From Glossina fuscipes (taxonomy: Eukaryota > Arthropoda > Insecta > Diptera > Glossinidae), in contig NW_023998415.1 in the NCBI RefSeq assembly GCF_014805625.2, positions 47,050,005 to 47,114,004 of the forward strand: 64,000 bases of DNA, given 5' to 3'. The notes beneath the pieces were generated by a model. The model searched no databases. It saw only the letters and a program-made list of their open reading frames with translations, and was not told where the DNA came from. The first letter of the stretch is position 1. Every line of letters starts with the position of its first letter. The position numbers were made by a program, and so were the translations under genes. This document shows positions 13,720 to 25,715 of the stretch, piece after piece.

Positions 13720-14975
13720 CTTAATGTTACTCTCTTGTTGATCTTATGGTTAAGTAATTCCTAAATGAAACTTATAAAAATCGGTGTGCGCAAATTATAT
13801 GCAGACAAAAAATAAAAGACGCCACCGGTTCAGAGTTGCTACTACTTTTGAACTTATTTTTTCATAAATTTAAGACTAACAGTGTTGCCAACTTTTTTAG
13901 ATTTAAAAATGCGCAAATCTTATTTAGATATAATAAGTTCTTGAAAGATTTCAGCGACGACGTTTGGATAAACATTAATAACATTGTTAACTTCTATGCT
14001 CTAATGTGATACAGTTCAATAACAGATTGTAGTCAATACTACAATTGTAGTCAATACTACAATCTGTTAAAATTTCCGTTCTTATTAAGCAAAACTGCGA
14101 TAATTCGTCTTCTTTGATTATTGGGATTTGTTTAGAACCCAAGGTCCAAAGTTAGATAAGCTTGTTTTTGGAGCTCTTCAGAAATTCGGTAGGATGTTGT
14201 AAATTTGGAAAGTGACTATTAAAAAGTTGACCATTGCCATTTGTGTTTAGTTGTGATATACAGTTTAAACTGTATTTAAAAAAATTGACAGCCAGAATTC
14301 ATATACTCATTTTATTCTCATATAGAGAAAGATTAGCCATCACCTAATGCAATTTCCGTTATAAGACTCTACAATTTTTAAACCATCTATTAAGAGTATA
14401 TATTTACCCAATTTTTTTGTTGTTCCAACATGAGCAATTGTATAATTTTACCTTTCATCAATTTCCATATTTATATTGTAATTGAGTTACTTTATTAAAA
14501 ACAGTAGTTTTAAGCATGAAAACGCCAAGTTGACATTATTTAAATATTATATGCTGGTGTGTTTATCGGTACAATTCTGTAAAAATAGTTCGTATGTCTG
14601 GCAGACTGCCGTGAAGATTGGAAAATAATTCAATTATAATCAAAAAGAAAAAAAAAAGAGAAAGAAAAATCAATTGCTTTTCAAATAAATTAACTTGAAT
14701 CTATCGGAGAAAGATATTGGAAAATAAGCACGGAAAACCATATTTAATAAATTAATTGAAAAAATTTAGCTGTAAACAACCACCGATGCATAAAGTTTGA
14801 GGCGGCGCATAAGATGAGAAATTCTTAAAGCAAAACAGTTGTACACAAATTGGAGATAAAAGGAAAATCGTTCTCCTTTTAAGTATCTACAGAATTGAAA
14901 ATAATATTGGAGTTTCCAAGAGCGACTTGCGAAAAGCATAAAATTTTTTTTTATTTTTATTAATATAATAACACT
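13720..14975. other. Divergent promoter region UBA2 / CdsA
   Basis: 1.26 kb between two start codons of divergent housekeeping genes, so it must contain both promoters and 5' UTRs. No TATA box, DRE or other core element stands out by eye. The only distinct structure is a double hairpin at 14021-14068. Confidence 0.5.
14021..14068. repeat. Double hairpin, two ATTGTAGT-CAAT-ACTACAAT stem-loops
   Basis: Two identical 8-bp stems with CAAT loops sit side by side (14026-14045 and 14044-14063, sharing the central AT), enclosed by outer arms AACAG and CTGTT. The outer halves can also pair as one 13-bp stem (AACAGATTGTAGT with ACTACAATCTGTT). No function is known to me. Confidence 0.8.
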
Positions 14976-17900
14976 ATGGCTGAAATTCGACGTCGAAAAC
15001 AAGAAGCTGGAGGAGATGAAGATGCGGCATGTATGGGTCCATCTATATCACCTTCAATAACTGAAGCTGAAAAACGAAATTCATCAGCGGCTGATTCCTC
15101 AGATCATGTAAGTCCATTATTGAATCAGTTTTTTGTTGAAAAGAGTTTGCAGCACAATAATAATGGAATTTGTATAAATCCATATAATGGAATTTATAAA
15201 AAATGCAAAATATATATGTATGCTTAAATCACAGATATATATATATATATATATATATATATCTATGTATAAATTTCTGTTTCATTTGAATAATTTTAAC
15301 CATGAGAAGAATGTTTGTAGCTTATTTTCAATTAATACTATTTAAGTGAAAAACAGCAAGCTTGTATGTATGCATACATTTACGTACATACATATATGTT
15401 CACTTGTTCCATAGTCCATCAGCGTGTCTATTATTGTAACTTGTATAAAGATATATAAACAAAGCGCGAGATATATTTGAATATCAAAGAAAGAAGGAAA
15501 ACAAAGTGAGGAAAAAAGAAAATTCACAACGCATAACTAACAAATCCAATTAGCTTAGCAGTTGTTCAAAACCAATTGTTATATTACTGAACGAATAAAG
15601 ATGTTCATATGTATGCATAGGTAAATATGGTAAGAAAATATATTTAATATATATGCTTGGCATAACGAAAACTTTCAACCCCCCTTCGGTTAGTTTATAT
15701 AGCTAACATCTACTTTAACTAATAGTTACTTGGAATTTGAGAAAATTTTTTGATTATTGACTTTTCTTTCAATTGATTGTATGAAATATTCTTATCTTGA
15801 TGATTTCTAAATTTTTTCATTTCCTTTCCTAAGGCGACTAAAATCTACTGCTTAACAACATTTTTTTTTACACTCACTTCTCCTAATTCGTACCACTTGA
15901 AAAATCTTTGTTATTCGCTAGCATTCTTTCGCTTTACTAAACATACAAACCAAGAAAGCTTGTATATACCACTTGAAAAGAATTTATTAATATCCGTGCC
16001 CAGGTTATGCGCGACCTTTGATTGGAAACCGAAATCAAATTTCTCTCACTCGATATATGGATCGTATGTCATATATGGTATATATTTGATAGCACATTTT
16101 AATATTTTAATATTTAAATAAATTTAAATATTTCTTCATTCTGTACACAATATGTGGTATTTCATTAATTATGAACGATTTGTTTGGCTTTCAAACAAAA
16201 ACCAAGAATCGACTAAATTACAAAAGCATGAATGGACTTAACTGATTTTCATAGTTAAGCTGAAAAGAGTTATAAGGAAAAAATTGTAATCTTCTAGACG
16301 ACAATTTTGGACTCGTTTTCGAACGGATGACCAAAAAGAGAAAAAGTTATGAAGAATAGTAAGCTTTGCTTACGAATTTTAACTACATAGCTTGTAATCT
16401 TTTGTAATTTCCACCGACATTTTTTTAATACACATGAACAATGTTAATCAATTTCTTGACTATTATTTTCTATATTTCCTATGTCTCTACGATAAGTGAT
16501 GAAGGACGAATGCATCAATATTAACTGTAAAATTGAATGGAAATTGTCATTTCATGAGTGAGAAGCTTTCAGTAGCTTTGATGTTTAACTTAAGCATAAA
16601 GTATTGAAATCCTTCTAACACGATTTATATTTTTAATAACTGCAGACGTGACCGTCCGGTTTGCTCGTCCTTGTGGCGTTTAGCTAAAAGAAGAGAAAAT
16701 CAAAAATTAATTTTTCAACTTTTTTACAAAGCAATCACATTCACACGAAACGATAGTAACAACTTAGTTTATCTATTCAATAAGATTGGGTAAAACTTTG
16801 TGGCGATAATGGTCGTGGACAGGTATTAGTCTGAAACTTGGTAGAAAGTTACTTTCAAGCTATTTAAAAATTCTCTGCCCAAAAATATAGAATCGAAATG
16901 TTTTCCATTAGACAAATGGCACGCCCACCATTAATAACAAACCATATAATATTTGATTTCATATATTGGCTGCAGCTTTAATAGATATGAATGCATTTTC
17001 TATTTTAAAAATACTTTCAAAATTTTATTCATAATAACTCTGATGGAATTCGATTTATATTATTCATATTATATAAATAAAATAACTGGTCACCTTACAT
17101 ATTATTTCTGCAATTCATTTTTTACGACCACGATTAATGATAAGAAGTTTATTGCTCTGCCGCCAACTCCTATGAAAACGTGTTTATAGTTTCGTCTATT
17201 CATGCAGAATTTTTTCTTTCGCTCCGTGTTTCTAAAGTAAAACGAAAACATTAAATATTTATTTATTTATTGAAAATATATGTCATATCGTTATTCCCGT
17301 ATGAGGAAATCAAACTTTTATTTCTGTAATCTATTTATGGCTATTGATTTCGTTCTAATTGAAAGTCAAAAATAGGAAGTATTCAGTCGTGATCGAATCT
17401 TTTATACCCATCACCGTTCTCCTAAAAAAGACAAAGATAGTAAAAGAACTAAGTTTTCATACTCTTTAATAGATAGAATGGACCCGGCTGATTTTTGCTA
17501 TTTTTAAAATAAAAGTTTTTGTCAAATAGGCGTGCGGGCGTTGTAGACGTGTCCTTCGAGAAGCTTAACTCACTTTTAAATTCCTTAGCCAATTTGTGGG
17601 CAATAATCTTGATTTTCGTTAACGCGACAATGTTTACCACAAATACTATACTATACAGTTGCGCACACAGGCAGATAAACAGACGGACATGTTTAGTCAT
17701 TCCGACTTTGAAAATGGCCAAGAATTTATATCCTTTGAAGTTTTTGATGATGGTTTGTTTCTATGCCTTAAAAAGTTATTGAAAAAATAAATTAATTTCG
17801 ATACATTATAATGTTGGGTAGGGGTAGACAATTTTTCCCAATTTTATGTAAGTCGCTCGTCCAGCATCGCTCATAGAATATATGTTCAAATATTTGCGGA

Positions 17901-18872
17901 TTTGTCTGATTTAGTTTATGAGTAATGGGCAAAAAACCCAGAAATTTTTTATTTCTTTTGAAAAGAGATTTGTTCTCAGTTTACGTGGTGTTGTGGGCGT
18001 GTCCTTTAATCGATTTAGCCCATTTGAAATCCCCCACTTTCGTGCAACAGCTTCCAATATTCCTGCCAGGAGAAGGCTTACAAAAAACATTATACAGACA
18101 TGCTTAGATCGGCTTAAAATTTGATAACTGATCAAGGATATATATATTTTGTGATGTCTCTGATGCTTCCTTGTGCATATAACGTTACAAACGTTTTGAC
18201 AAAATGAATATAACCCCTCATCGTTCGGTAACGGGCATACAGATAGATATAGCATAGTGATAGGAACGAAGAGGAAAGAAAGTCGTTTTGTGTCAATTTT
18301 ATGATTGTATTATAATTTTTCCCGCGCTCTAACAAAAACGATATCTGCAACTGAAGCAGTAAAAACTGGAATGGATGCTCAGCTAAGTTTAATTTAACCA
18401 AACCAAATGCGATAATTAATTTCTTTAATATTTAATCCAACTTTGATTAAAATTAATGAGTAAGATCATCGTTAATCTAAGCTTGATATTCTTGCATAAA
18501 TGTATTCTCTCTCTCTCTCTCTCTCTCTCTGTATCGTTCACTTACCGTAGCTAATAAAATTTAATGTATGCTTGAACGTTTAGCTATTTCTACATTGATT
18601 GCAACTCAATTGGATTTGTTTGCTGACCCATTAAATAATAAAATAAGAAAATTATAGCTGACAAGTGGCGAAGCATGCATACTCTCGATATCTCATATGA
18701 CCTATAACGGATAGGAAAACTTTATTCTTCTTGGAATAGGGTGATTTTGAATACGTAAGCAAACGGACCTTANNNNNNNNNNNNNNNNNNNNNNNNNNNN
18801 NNNNNNNNNNNNNNNNNNNNNNNNNNNNNNNNNNNNNNNNNNNNNNNNNNNNNNNNNNNNNNNNNNNNNNNN

Positions 18873-18966
<94 letters not shown>

Positions 18967-21900
18967 ACTTATGTGTCATAACAGGAATGGGGACATTTCT
19001 GCTTTGTGGCGGTTATATAAGCTTTTGTTGGAATTTTATTGGTTGCAAGCAGGTCTCCAATTAGTCATTCAGAATCATATATGCATTGAACGAACTTTTA
19101 GATACTATAGGAACATATTTGGAGGTGATTTCAGACAAATAGTTTTTTATATGCTTATCGTAGACATATTTGTGGGCGGTTTGCGTAAACTGATATCATA
19201 TCTAAATCTATAAGTATTGTAAGTATTGTGTTAGAGTGACGCTACTTTTGCTTTTGGCGAGCAATAGAAAAATCTGGATTTCCTTAACTGTAACTTGTAA
19301 ATTAATGATCGGAATGTCATGAGACTTCCACGTATTTCGTTTGACCCAAAATTCAAACGGATTCAATAATAGTCATCAGATGTACTTACTGAATGACATA
19401 TTGCAGTGCGAGAGAGAGCAAGATAGCGATTTTTTTTTTTTGGCTTTTTGCTTTTTCCAAGTGACATCAAAAGTTTGTAGAATTCTCGCAAATTATTGCA
19501 AATTTATTGAAATTCAAAGTTGATTTACCCATTTCTCTCCGTCCGTCTGTCTGCATGATCTTCGTTGTTGGCACTCTCCTGATCGCAAACTTGAAGATAT
19601 TGACTTTAAATTTGGTGGACATATCGAAAATTTTTGCACGCAGGTTGGTATTGAAAATGGTCTAAATTGGTCGGAGCAAAAGACGACAGTGGAGCATAAA
19701 CTGAACGCAACTTCGTTTTTCTTAAGAAAAAACGAGGTATGTTGGTAAACTAAGTTGATACGACGAACTTCTTTTTAATGTCTGCAGTTCTTATTCAAAA
19801 TTGCATTCCATGATTGAAGGCATGCTGGACGACTGCTTGTTGAACTTTAATTAAGGCGGAGGATTTAAACGATCAATAAAAGATCGTGCTTAAATGAAGT
19901 TCTATGAAGTTAGAGGAAGATCGTCAGTGATTTATGAACTACCGATAGAAAAGATCTGCTTAAGCCAGAATGGTTAAAAGAAAACATTACATTGTTTAGG
20001 TGAGAAATCCGGTGACGTCCAAATTATTACCTTTTTCCGACTATGGAACAGTGCATACTTCTTGTAGAACAACTTCAAAAATGCGTTCAGATATATTGCA
20101 GCATATTGACTTTGTCGCTGTAGTCATTTCAAAAGGGACCGTGATTATTACACTCTATGTCGCTTATGGTACAAGATATATTAGTTTGGGGAAAAAGAAA
20201 TCCATTATTTTTTCGGTAAATGGCTGCACTGTTAGATTTCTCGTAAAGTATCGATCAAACAATTTCAGATTTATGCTCGTTGGAAAGGTGACATTTCGCA
20301 GTAAAAAAAATTCTTTTGCTGTTTTTTGTTTGGTGCATTCAGTTGTGAGTTACAGCGTGTTAAAAATGGAAGTGAACAAAGAGAAAATTCGGTACATTTT
20401 ACAGTTTTTCTTTGACAAAGGCGAAAATGCAAGCCAGGCGGCTAAAATTGTGAATGGTGTTTATGGTTCCGATACTGTAACAGCCAATTATGTGCAATTT
20501 CGGTTTCGTAGATTCCGTTCAGGAATTTTTGATGTTAAAGATGCACCTCGCACAGGTAGGCCGGTCGTCGAAAATGTCGATAAAATCGGAGAAATGATCG
20601 AAGTTGACCGGCATGTTAGCAGTCGTAACATCGCCCAGGAGCTAAAAATCGACCATAAAACAGTTTTAAAGCTGGATTCAAAAAGAAGCTCGATGTTTGG
20701 GTGCCACACCAATTAACAGAAAAAAACATGATGGATCGAATTTCCATCTGCGAAGCCTTGGCCAAACGGAATGAGATAGACCCATTTCTTAAACGGATGG
20801 TGACTGGAGATGAGAAATGGATCATATACGATACGGTCATGGTCAAAGAGCGGTGAAGCACCTCAAACGGCCAGGAAGGTTTTGCTATGCGTTTAGTGGG
20901 ACTGGAAGGGGATTATTTATTATGAGTTGCTTCCATATGGCCAAACGCTAAATTCTGATCTCTACTGTCAACAACTGGACCGTTTGAAGATAGCGATTGA
21001 CTAGAAACGGCCAGAATTGGCCAACAGGAGAGGTGTCGTGTTCCATCAGGACAACGCTAGGCCACACACATCTACAGTGACTCGCCAGAAACTTCGGGAG
21101 CTTGGTTGGGAAGTTTTAATGCATCCGCCATACAGTCCGGACTTGGCACCAAGCGATTATCGTCTTTTTCTTGCATTGCGAAATTTCTTTAATGATAAAA
21201 AATTGAAATCTAGGGAGGATTATGAAAATCGACTACTAGAGTTTTTTGCAAATAGAGACCAGGACTTCGATGAGAGAGGCATTTTGAAGTTACCTTTAAA
21301 ATGGCAACAAATCATACACCAAAACGGTGCATATTTGACCCAAATCGGACAATCCGAAGCGTGTTAAATAAAGTACTGAAGTTCATATAAAAATAATGGA
21401 TTTCTTTTTCCCCAAACTAATATTAAGATTTGTATGTGACTTAGGGTAAACTCACGATTGATTCTGAATTATTTTCTGGGTCCATCTTTCTCGGTCTATT
21501 TTTTGAAGCCGATGCTACATCGGAGATGCTAATGAGAAGTAAGGTTTTATTTGGGAAAAGAATGCAATCTTAAGAAAATTTTTATAAAAATACGATCAAT
21601 AATAGTAGTTGGATGTAAAATTTAACTGTATCAAATTTGGGCTAAGTAGATTCACTTTTCCAATATCACCGCTTACAGGAGTTCGCATTAAAGAAAAGAG
21701 TATATATATAAAAAATTTGATATAAAAAAATAATTATATCAATATAGAATCACACAGGTCTATTTTTTGGATCCTATTCCATTTAAGAGTCGTTGTGAAA
21801 AGTGAGCATTCATATGGCAAAAAAAGTCTTAAGTTTTAATATTTTGCGATCAAAATTAATTCACAATAGAAAATTTGCCTTCAAAATTAACTGCTGCACG

Positions 21901-24900
21901 TACGTCAATTTATTGGATCTCGTTTCGTATAGGGATTATCATAAAAGGTGGTCCTTTCCAGGAAACTAAAGTGCAACCTATAAAATCTTATCATGAAAAT
22001 GAATAGCAAATCAAATGAAGTTGTGTGTAGAGTAGAGTTTAATGGCCGACCTTCCTTGTAAGACTCTAACGATTTTATCTCTTTTTATTATTTTATTTTA
22101 GATTGATTCCGAAGAAGAAAGATTACCAGAAGAGAAATTTGTGGATGATTTGTCAAAATCAATACCGCAAGGCACAGACAAAACTCCGGAAATATTAGAT
22201 TCAGCTTTAAAGGATTTACCCGACAGGTACGTGATTTATATTTATAGGTTACATTAAATAACGGAGTATTATATGGATATTATGAAGTTAGTATTATGAT
22301 GATGATCTTCCCCTTATTCCACCGCAAAAATGGAACTGCGATACTTTATAATGTTGACTGGACATAGTCGATTGTATCCATGTTGCACAAGTTATTGGGC
22401 AATTATCTAACTTTCAAAAATTTACTCTGCTCCCAGCGTATATTGTGTTGCGTGCGTGCGCTTTGATCGATTTGGCGCATTTTTAATACCAACCTGCATA
22501 CACGAACTTCCAATCTCTTTGGCAACTTTGAAGCTGATATCTTCATTTCGCGGCTTGTTTCGCGGCGAATTTTCAATGCAGACGTTGCCCAGACGCACAG
22601 ACAAACATATTTAGACCAATTTCATATTGCATAGTTTATATGGTCTCCAAACCTATCTTCTGCTTTTATTCGACAATAATTAATAGAATTTATGACTTTA
22701 TGACATTATAAATCGATATCGATCTAAAATGTGATACAAATAATACTTTGGATTACTTAAAAGACTAGATCGGGGAAGTGGCACTCCTAGATTTAAAAGT
22801 ATATTTTTTTGATCTAATAGCCGCGTTGGTGGATATAATGGATCGTCTCTAACTTGAACCCAAGCAAGCCATTTATTTATTTTCCGATAGATTAGTTTGA
22901 GCGATGGAGAACAATTATAAGGTTATTTAATTGTTTGCTTTTAGATAGATCCGGTCTTATTTTCAATAGGAGACTCTTGTAGCACTTAACAACACTGTAG
23001 GGAGTAGTAGGCTTATTAAAATAGAATGATTTATCTATATGGTTAATTAAAAGTAATTAAAATCGAAACGAGAACAGCAAAGTTTTATTAATTTTTGTTT
23101 TCTTTTTTTTATTTTTAAATTGTTAGATGGAAGAATTGGGTAATACGTGGTATATTTACTTGGATTATGATATGCGGATTTGCACTTATTATCTATGGTG
23201 GACCGCTGGCATTAATGGTGACTGTAAGTTACATAAATTATCATCAAATTTAAAACATCGGATAATAATACATTTTAATTTATTACATTTTAATTTTATT
23301 TGTTAGACTTTGCTTGTCCAAGTGAAATGTTTTCAAGAAATTATATCGATTGGCTATCAGGTATATCGTATACATGGTTTACCTTGGTTCCGAAGTTTGT
23401 CTTGGTATTTTTTGCTTACCTCGAATTATTTCTTCTATGGCGAAAATTTAGTTGATTACTTTGGTGTGGTCATTAATCGTGTGGTATAGTAGCTAATAAC
23501 GAACACTGCCAAATCTATAAGTGTTTATTCAAATTTTTTACTCGATTGCTTTTTAGGAATATTTAAAATTTTTAGTGACTTATCATCGCTTTCTTTCATT
23601 CGCCCTCTATTGCATTGGCTTCGTTTGGTTTGTTTTGTCATTGGTCAAGAAATATTATATGAAACAATTCAGTTTATTCGCCTGGACTCATGTCTCGTTG
23701 TTGATCGTCGTAACGCAGAGTTATTTAATAATACAAAATATATTTGAAGGTAAACGTTTTTTTACATTAATTACATTTAATTAAAAATATATCGCAAAAA
23801 ATATACTATATATGTATATAAATATATAAAATTATAATTTTAGGTTTAATATGGTTTATTGTACCGGTTTCGATGATAATATGCAATGATGTTATGGCCT
23901 ATATGTTTGGTTTCTTCTTTGGTAAAACTCCGCTAATTAAATTAAGCCCGAAAAAGACATGGGAAGGTTTTATCGGCGGCGGTTTTGCTACCGTTTTATT
24001 TGGATTGCTTTTCTCTTACATATTATGTCATTATCAATACTTTGTCTGTCCCATTGTATATTCCGAAGAATTGGGCAGCATGTCGATGACGTGCCAACCA
24101 AGTTATTTATTTACTCCGCAGGATTATAGCTTGAAAGTGGTAAGTTTTAATTATTGTTGTTCTTCGTTTTTCAAAATGTAATGGAATTTTATATGAAAAT
24201 TGTTTCTTTGCAGTTGGGAATAGGTAAAACTATTAGTGTATTTCCATTTATATGGCATTCCATAGCCTTGAGTTTGTTCAGCTCGATAATAGGGCCGTTT
24301 GGTGGCTTTTTCGCTTCCGGTTTTAAGAGAGCTTTCAAAATTAAGGTACACCTCTTATTACAAATATTACATATAATAAATATCAAATAATTGCTCGTAG
24401 ATCAATTATTAGCGCTAAATTTGATCAACAATCGTTTGAGTGATGAAAGAAAAAAAAAAACAAGGAACTAATCAAGTAATAGGAGTTTTCCATAGTTACT
24501 TCCACTGTCACTTTCAAGTTTATTTGCCTAATATTGATTTATACGGATTTTCCAGAGCGAATTGATTTAATTACGTCGCTTAGTTTTATCAGCCTCATTA
24601 GGCTAAGTCCGTAAGCACGCAGGCAGTACCGCTACAAATGTTTGGTTAATTTTCTCCTTTTTCTTCTGAAATAATAATAAAATATTCGATTTTTTATATC
24701 GAATTTAATTAGTTAATGTCTCGATGCTTAAGCTTCAAATTGGGGATTCATTTTTCTTAGTTACTAATAGTTGAAAACTTACCATCTCCTAGTTATATTC
24801 TATGATTTAACGAAAGAGCAATACATAAAAACAAAAAGAGAGGATTATAAAAATTGTGCATTCAAATATTAATGAAATGACGCGAAATGAAAGACCGCAG

Positions 24901-25444
24901 AAGACTTAAGCTCGCAAGAACCGTTATATTATGTAAATTATGAACGTAACTATAATTAAGTTATAGTTATGAAATTCCAGTTGGATTGAAAAAAAACGAT
25001 GACGACACATCCTTCAATATGCAATATGATTGATTCCAAGATCACTTATCGAATCGTTTCGGGCAAACTAATATTAGTGAAATGTGTTTTTTTTTTTTTT
25101 TTGTTTTTTAATATGCGCATTATTCATAATTTTTAAATTTACGCAGGACTTTGGTGATATGATTCCCGGTCATGGTGGTATTATGGATCGCTTTGATTGT
25201 CAATTTTTAATGGCCACATTCGTTAACGTTTACATTTCCAGTTTTATAAGAACTCCTTCTCCTTCCAAATTGTTAACTCAGGTAAATTAAAATCATATTC
25301 CCATTATTTCTCTTATCACGTGACATACTTTATTCCCTTCTTATTCGTCCTTCTTCGCTTATATAGATTTACAATTTAAAACCGGAACAACAATTGCAAA
25401 TTTATAGTGCACTCAAGGAGAATTTGTTTGATTTGTTAACTTAA
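14976..25444 (+). CDS. CdsA: CDP-diacylglycerol synthase (phosphatidate cytidylyltransferase)
   Basis: Integral ER membrane enzyme that makes CDP-diacylglycerol from phosphatidic acid and CTP, the precursor of phosphatidylinositol and, in flies, needed for phototransduction. Nine exons: 14976-15107, 22102-22226, 23127-23223, 23307-23483, 23557-23749, 23844-24139, 24214-24345, 25147-25281, 25367-25444; all borders are GT-AG and the sum is 454 aa, normal for the family. Residues 1-85 are hydrophilic and acidic; the membrane part starts at [14 protein letters not shown]. The family signature is complete across the exon 7/8 join: [10 protein letters not shown] (375-384) then [17 protein letters not shown] (385-401). 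[14 protein letters not shown] is the other conserved stretch. Intron 1 (6994 nt plus an assembly gap of unknown size) carries repeats and a mariner; the other introns are 73-900 nt. A large inverted repeat begins about 280 bp after the stop. Confidence 0.96.
15235..15262. repeat. (AT)14 microsatellite
   Basis: Uninterrupted AT dinucleotides just inside intron 1 of CdsA. Confidence 0.97.
17383..18240 (+). repeat. Dispersed repeat family 1, near full-length copy
   Basis: Shares ordered landmarks with the copies near 42.7, 45.8, 56.3 and 61.2 kb: a start around GTGATCGAATCTTTTATACC, the phrases 'agtttatgagtaatgggcaaaaaacc' and 'tttgatcgatttggcccat', a GACAGACGGACATG-like stretch, and an end 'ttgacaaaatgaatataacccctcatcgttcggt'. 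Non-coding; the frames read here are accidental. Resembles the abundant degenerate dipteran repeats with the 'cttccttctgggcgttgcaaacg' phrase. Confidence 0.75.
18506..18530. repeat. (TC)n microsatellite
   Basis: Uninterrupted TC repeat in intron 1 of CdsA. Confidence 0.97.
18773..18872. other. Assembly gap (100 N)
   Basis: Placeholder gap whose right edge is a long TC repeat, the probable cause. The true length of CdsA intron 1 is therefore unknown. Confidence 0.98.
18873..18965. repeat. Long interrupted (TC)n repeat
   Basis: About 90 bp of almost pure TC with a few interruptions (tccc, cca, ca). Minus-strand frames here give artefactual Arg-Glu repeats. Confidence 0.97.
19528..19735 (-). 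repeat. Dispersed repeat family 1, partial inverted copy
   Basis: Contains 'gtccgtctgtctg' and 'tttttgcacgcaggttggtattgaaaatgg', matching in reverse orientation the middle of the family 1 copies at 17.4-18.2 and 56.3-57.1 kb. Confidence 0.65.
20181..21420 (+). mobile_element. Mariner-family DNA transposon, complete ends
   Basis: Bounded by perfect 32-bp terminal inverted repeats: the left begins TTAGTTTGGGGAAAAAGAAA at 20181 and the right ends TTTCTTTTTCCCCAAACTAA at 21420. A TA target duplication flanks both sides (20179-20180 and 21421-21422). Length 1240 bp, typical of mariner. It lies in intron 1 of CdsA in the same orientation as the gene. The internal transposase gene is broken (see next entry). 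Confidence 0.95.
20366..21367 (+). pseudogene. Broken mariner transposase (DD34D)
   Basis: Cut-and-paste transposase. The N-terminus begins at ATG 20366 and has the helix-turn-helix part ([20 protein letters not shown] ... APRTGRPV). All three catalytic acidic residues can be found: VTGDEKW (about 20800-20820), [12 protein letters not shown] (about 21050) and [11 protein letters not shown] (about 21135-21160); the spacing between the last two is 34 residues, the mariner hallmark. The gene is disabled by a small deletion/frameshift near 20667-20680 (the frame leaves at TTAACAG, stop at 20714-20716), a second disruption near 20825-20865 and an in-frame TAG at 21002-21004. Resembles the mariner type found in SETMAR-like and other insect copies; subfamily not settled. 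No active product is expected. Confidence 0.93.
22227..23126. other. Intron 2 of CdsA
   Basis: 900-nt GT-AG intron. Its first half includes a partial copy of dispersed repeat family 1 (about 22350-22625); the rest is AT-rich without recognised content. Confidence 0.8.
22350..22625 (+). repeat. Dispersed repeat family 1, partial copy
   Basis: Contains 'gcgctttgatcgatttggcgcatttttaataccaacctgcat' type landmarks in order, then 'aactttgaagctgatatcttcatttcg' and 'cgcacagacaaacatatttaga', as in the middle of other copies. Confidence 0.65.
24346..25146. other. Intron 7 of CdsA
   Basis: 801-nt GT-AG intron splitting the CDS signature between Lys384 and Asp385. AT-rich, no repeat family recognised. 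Confidence 0.8.
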
Positions 25445-25514
25445 ATTTTCGTATACATACCTACTATTACTATCTATTAGACAGAGAGGGAGAGAAAAAA
25501 AAAATAAATAAAAG

Positions 25515-25520
<6 letters not shown>

Positions 25521-25545
<25 letters not shown>
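25521..25545. repeat. (AG)n microsatellite followed by (CAAA)n
   Basis: AG repeat at 25521-25545 and CAAA units at about 25552-25571, about 80-130 bp after the CdsA stop, probably in its 3' UTR. Confidence 0.95.
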
Positions 25546-25715
25546 AGAAAAACAAACAAACAAACAAACAAGAAAATATGTATTCATATAATTTTTTGAA
25601 TATTTTTTTACATGAATCGATGAATATTTATTAAATATATTATTATTTTTTATTTTTATTTTTTTTTTGTTATGTTTAATTTTTATACATATACATATAC
25701 ACATGCAGCGAGTCT

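Larger units (their letters stand above)
15108..22101. other. Intron 1 of CdsA
   Basis: Seven kilobases without a supported gene. It contains a (TA)n run, two copies of dispersed repeat family 1 (17383-18240 and, inverted, 19528-19735), CT microsatellites around an assembly gap, and a complete but inactive mariner at 20181-21420. Frames in 15.3-17.2 kb look random. Confidence 0.75.

Noticed and set aside
17449..18255. Several overlapping frames of 60-114 aa
   Set aside because: They lie in a dispersed repeat family 1 copy, and the same region in other copies is not open.
18652..18968. Minus-strand frames reading as Arg-Glu repeats
   Set aside because: They are translations of the CT microsatellite and of the assembly gap.
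25058..25080. 'caaactaatattag' resembling the mariner right end
   Set aside because: Only 13-14 bp match next to a TA-rich sequence, no partner end nearby; likely chance.
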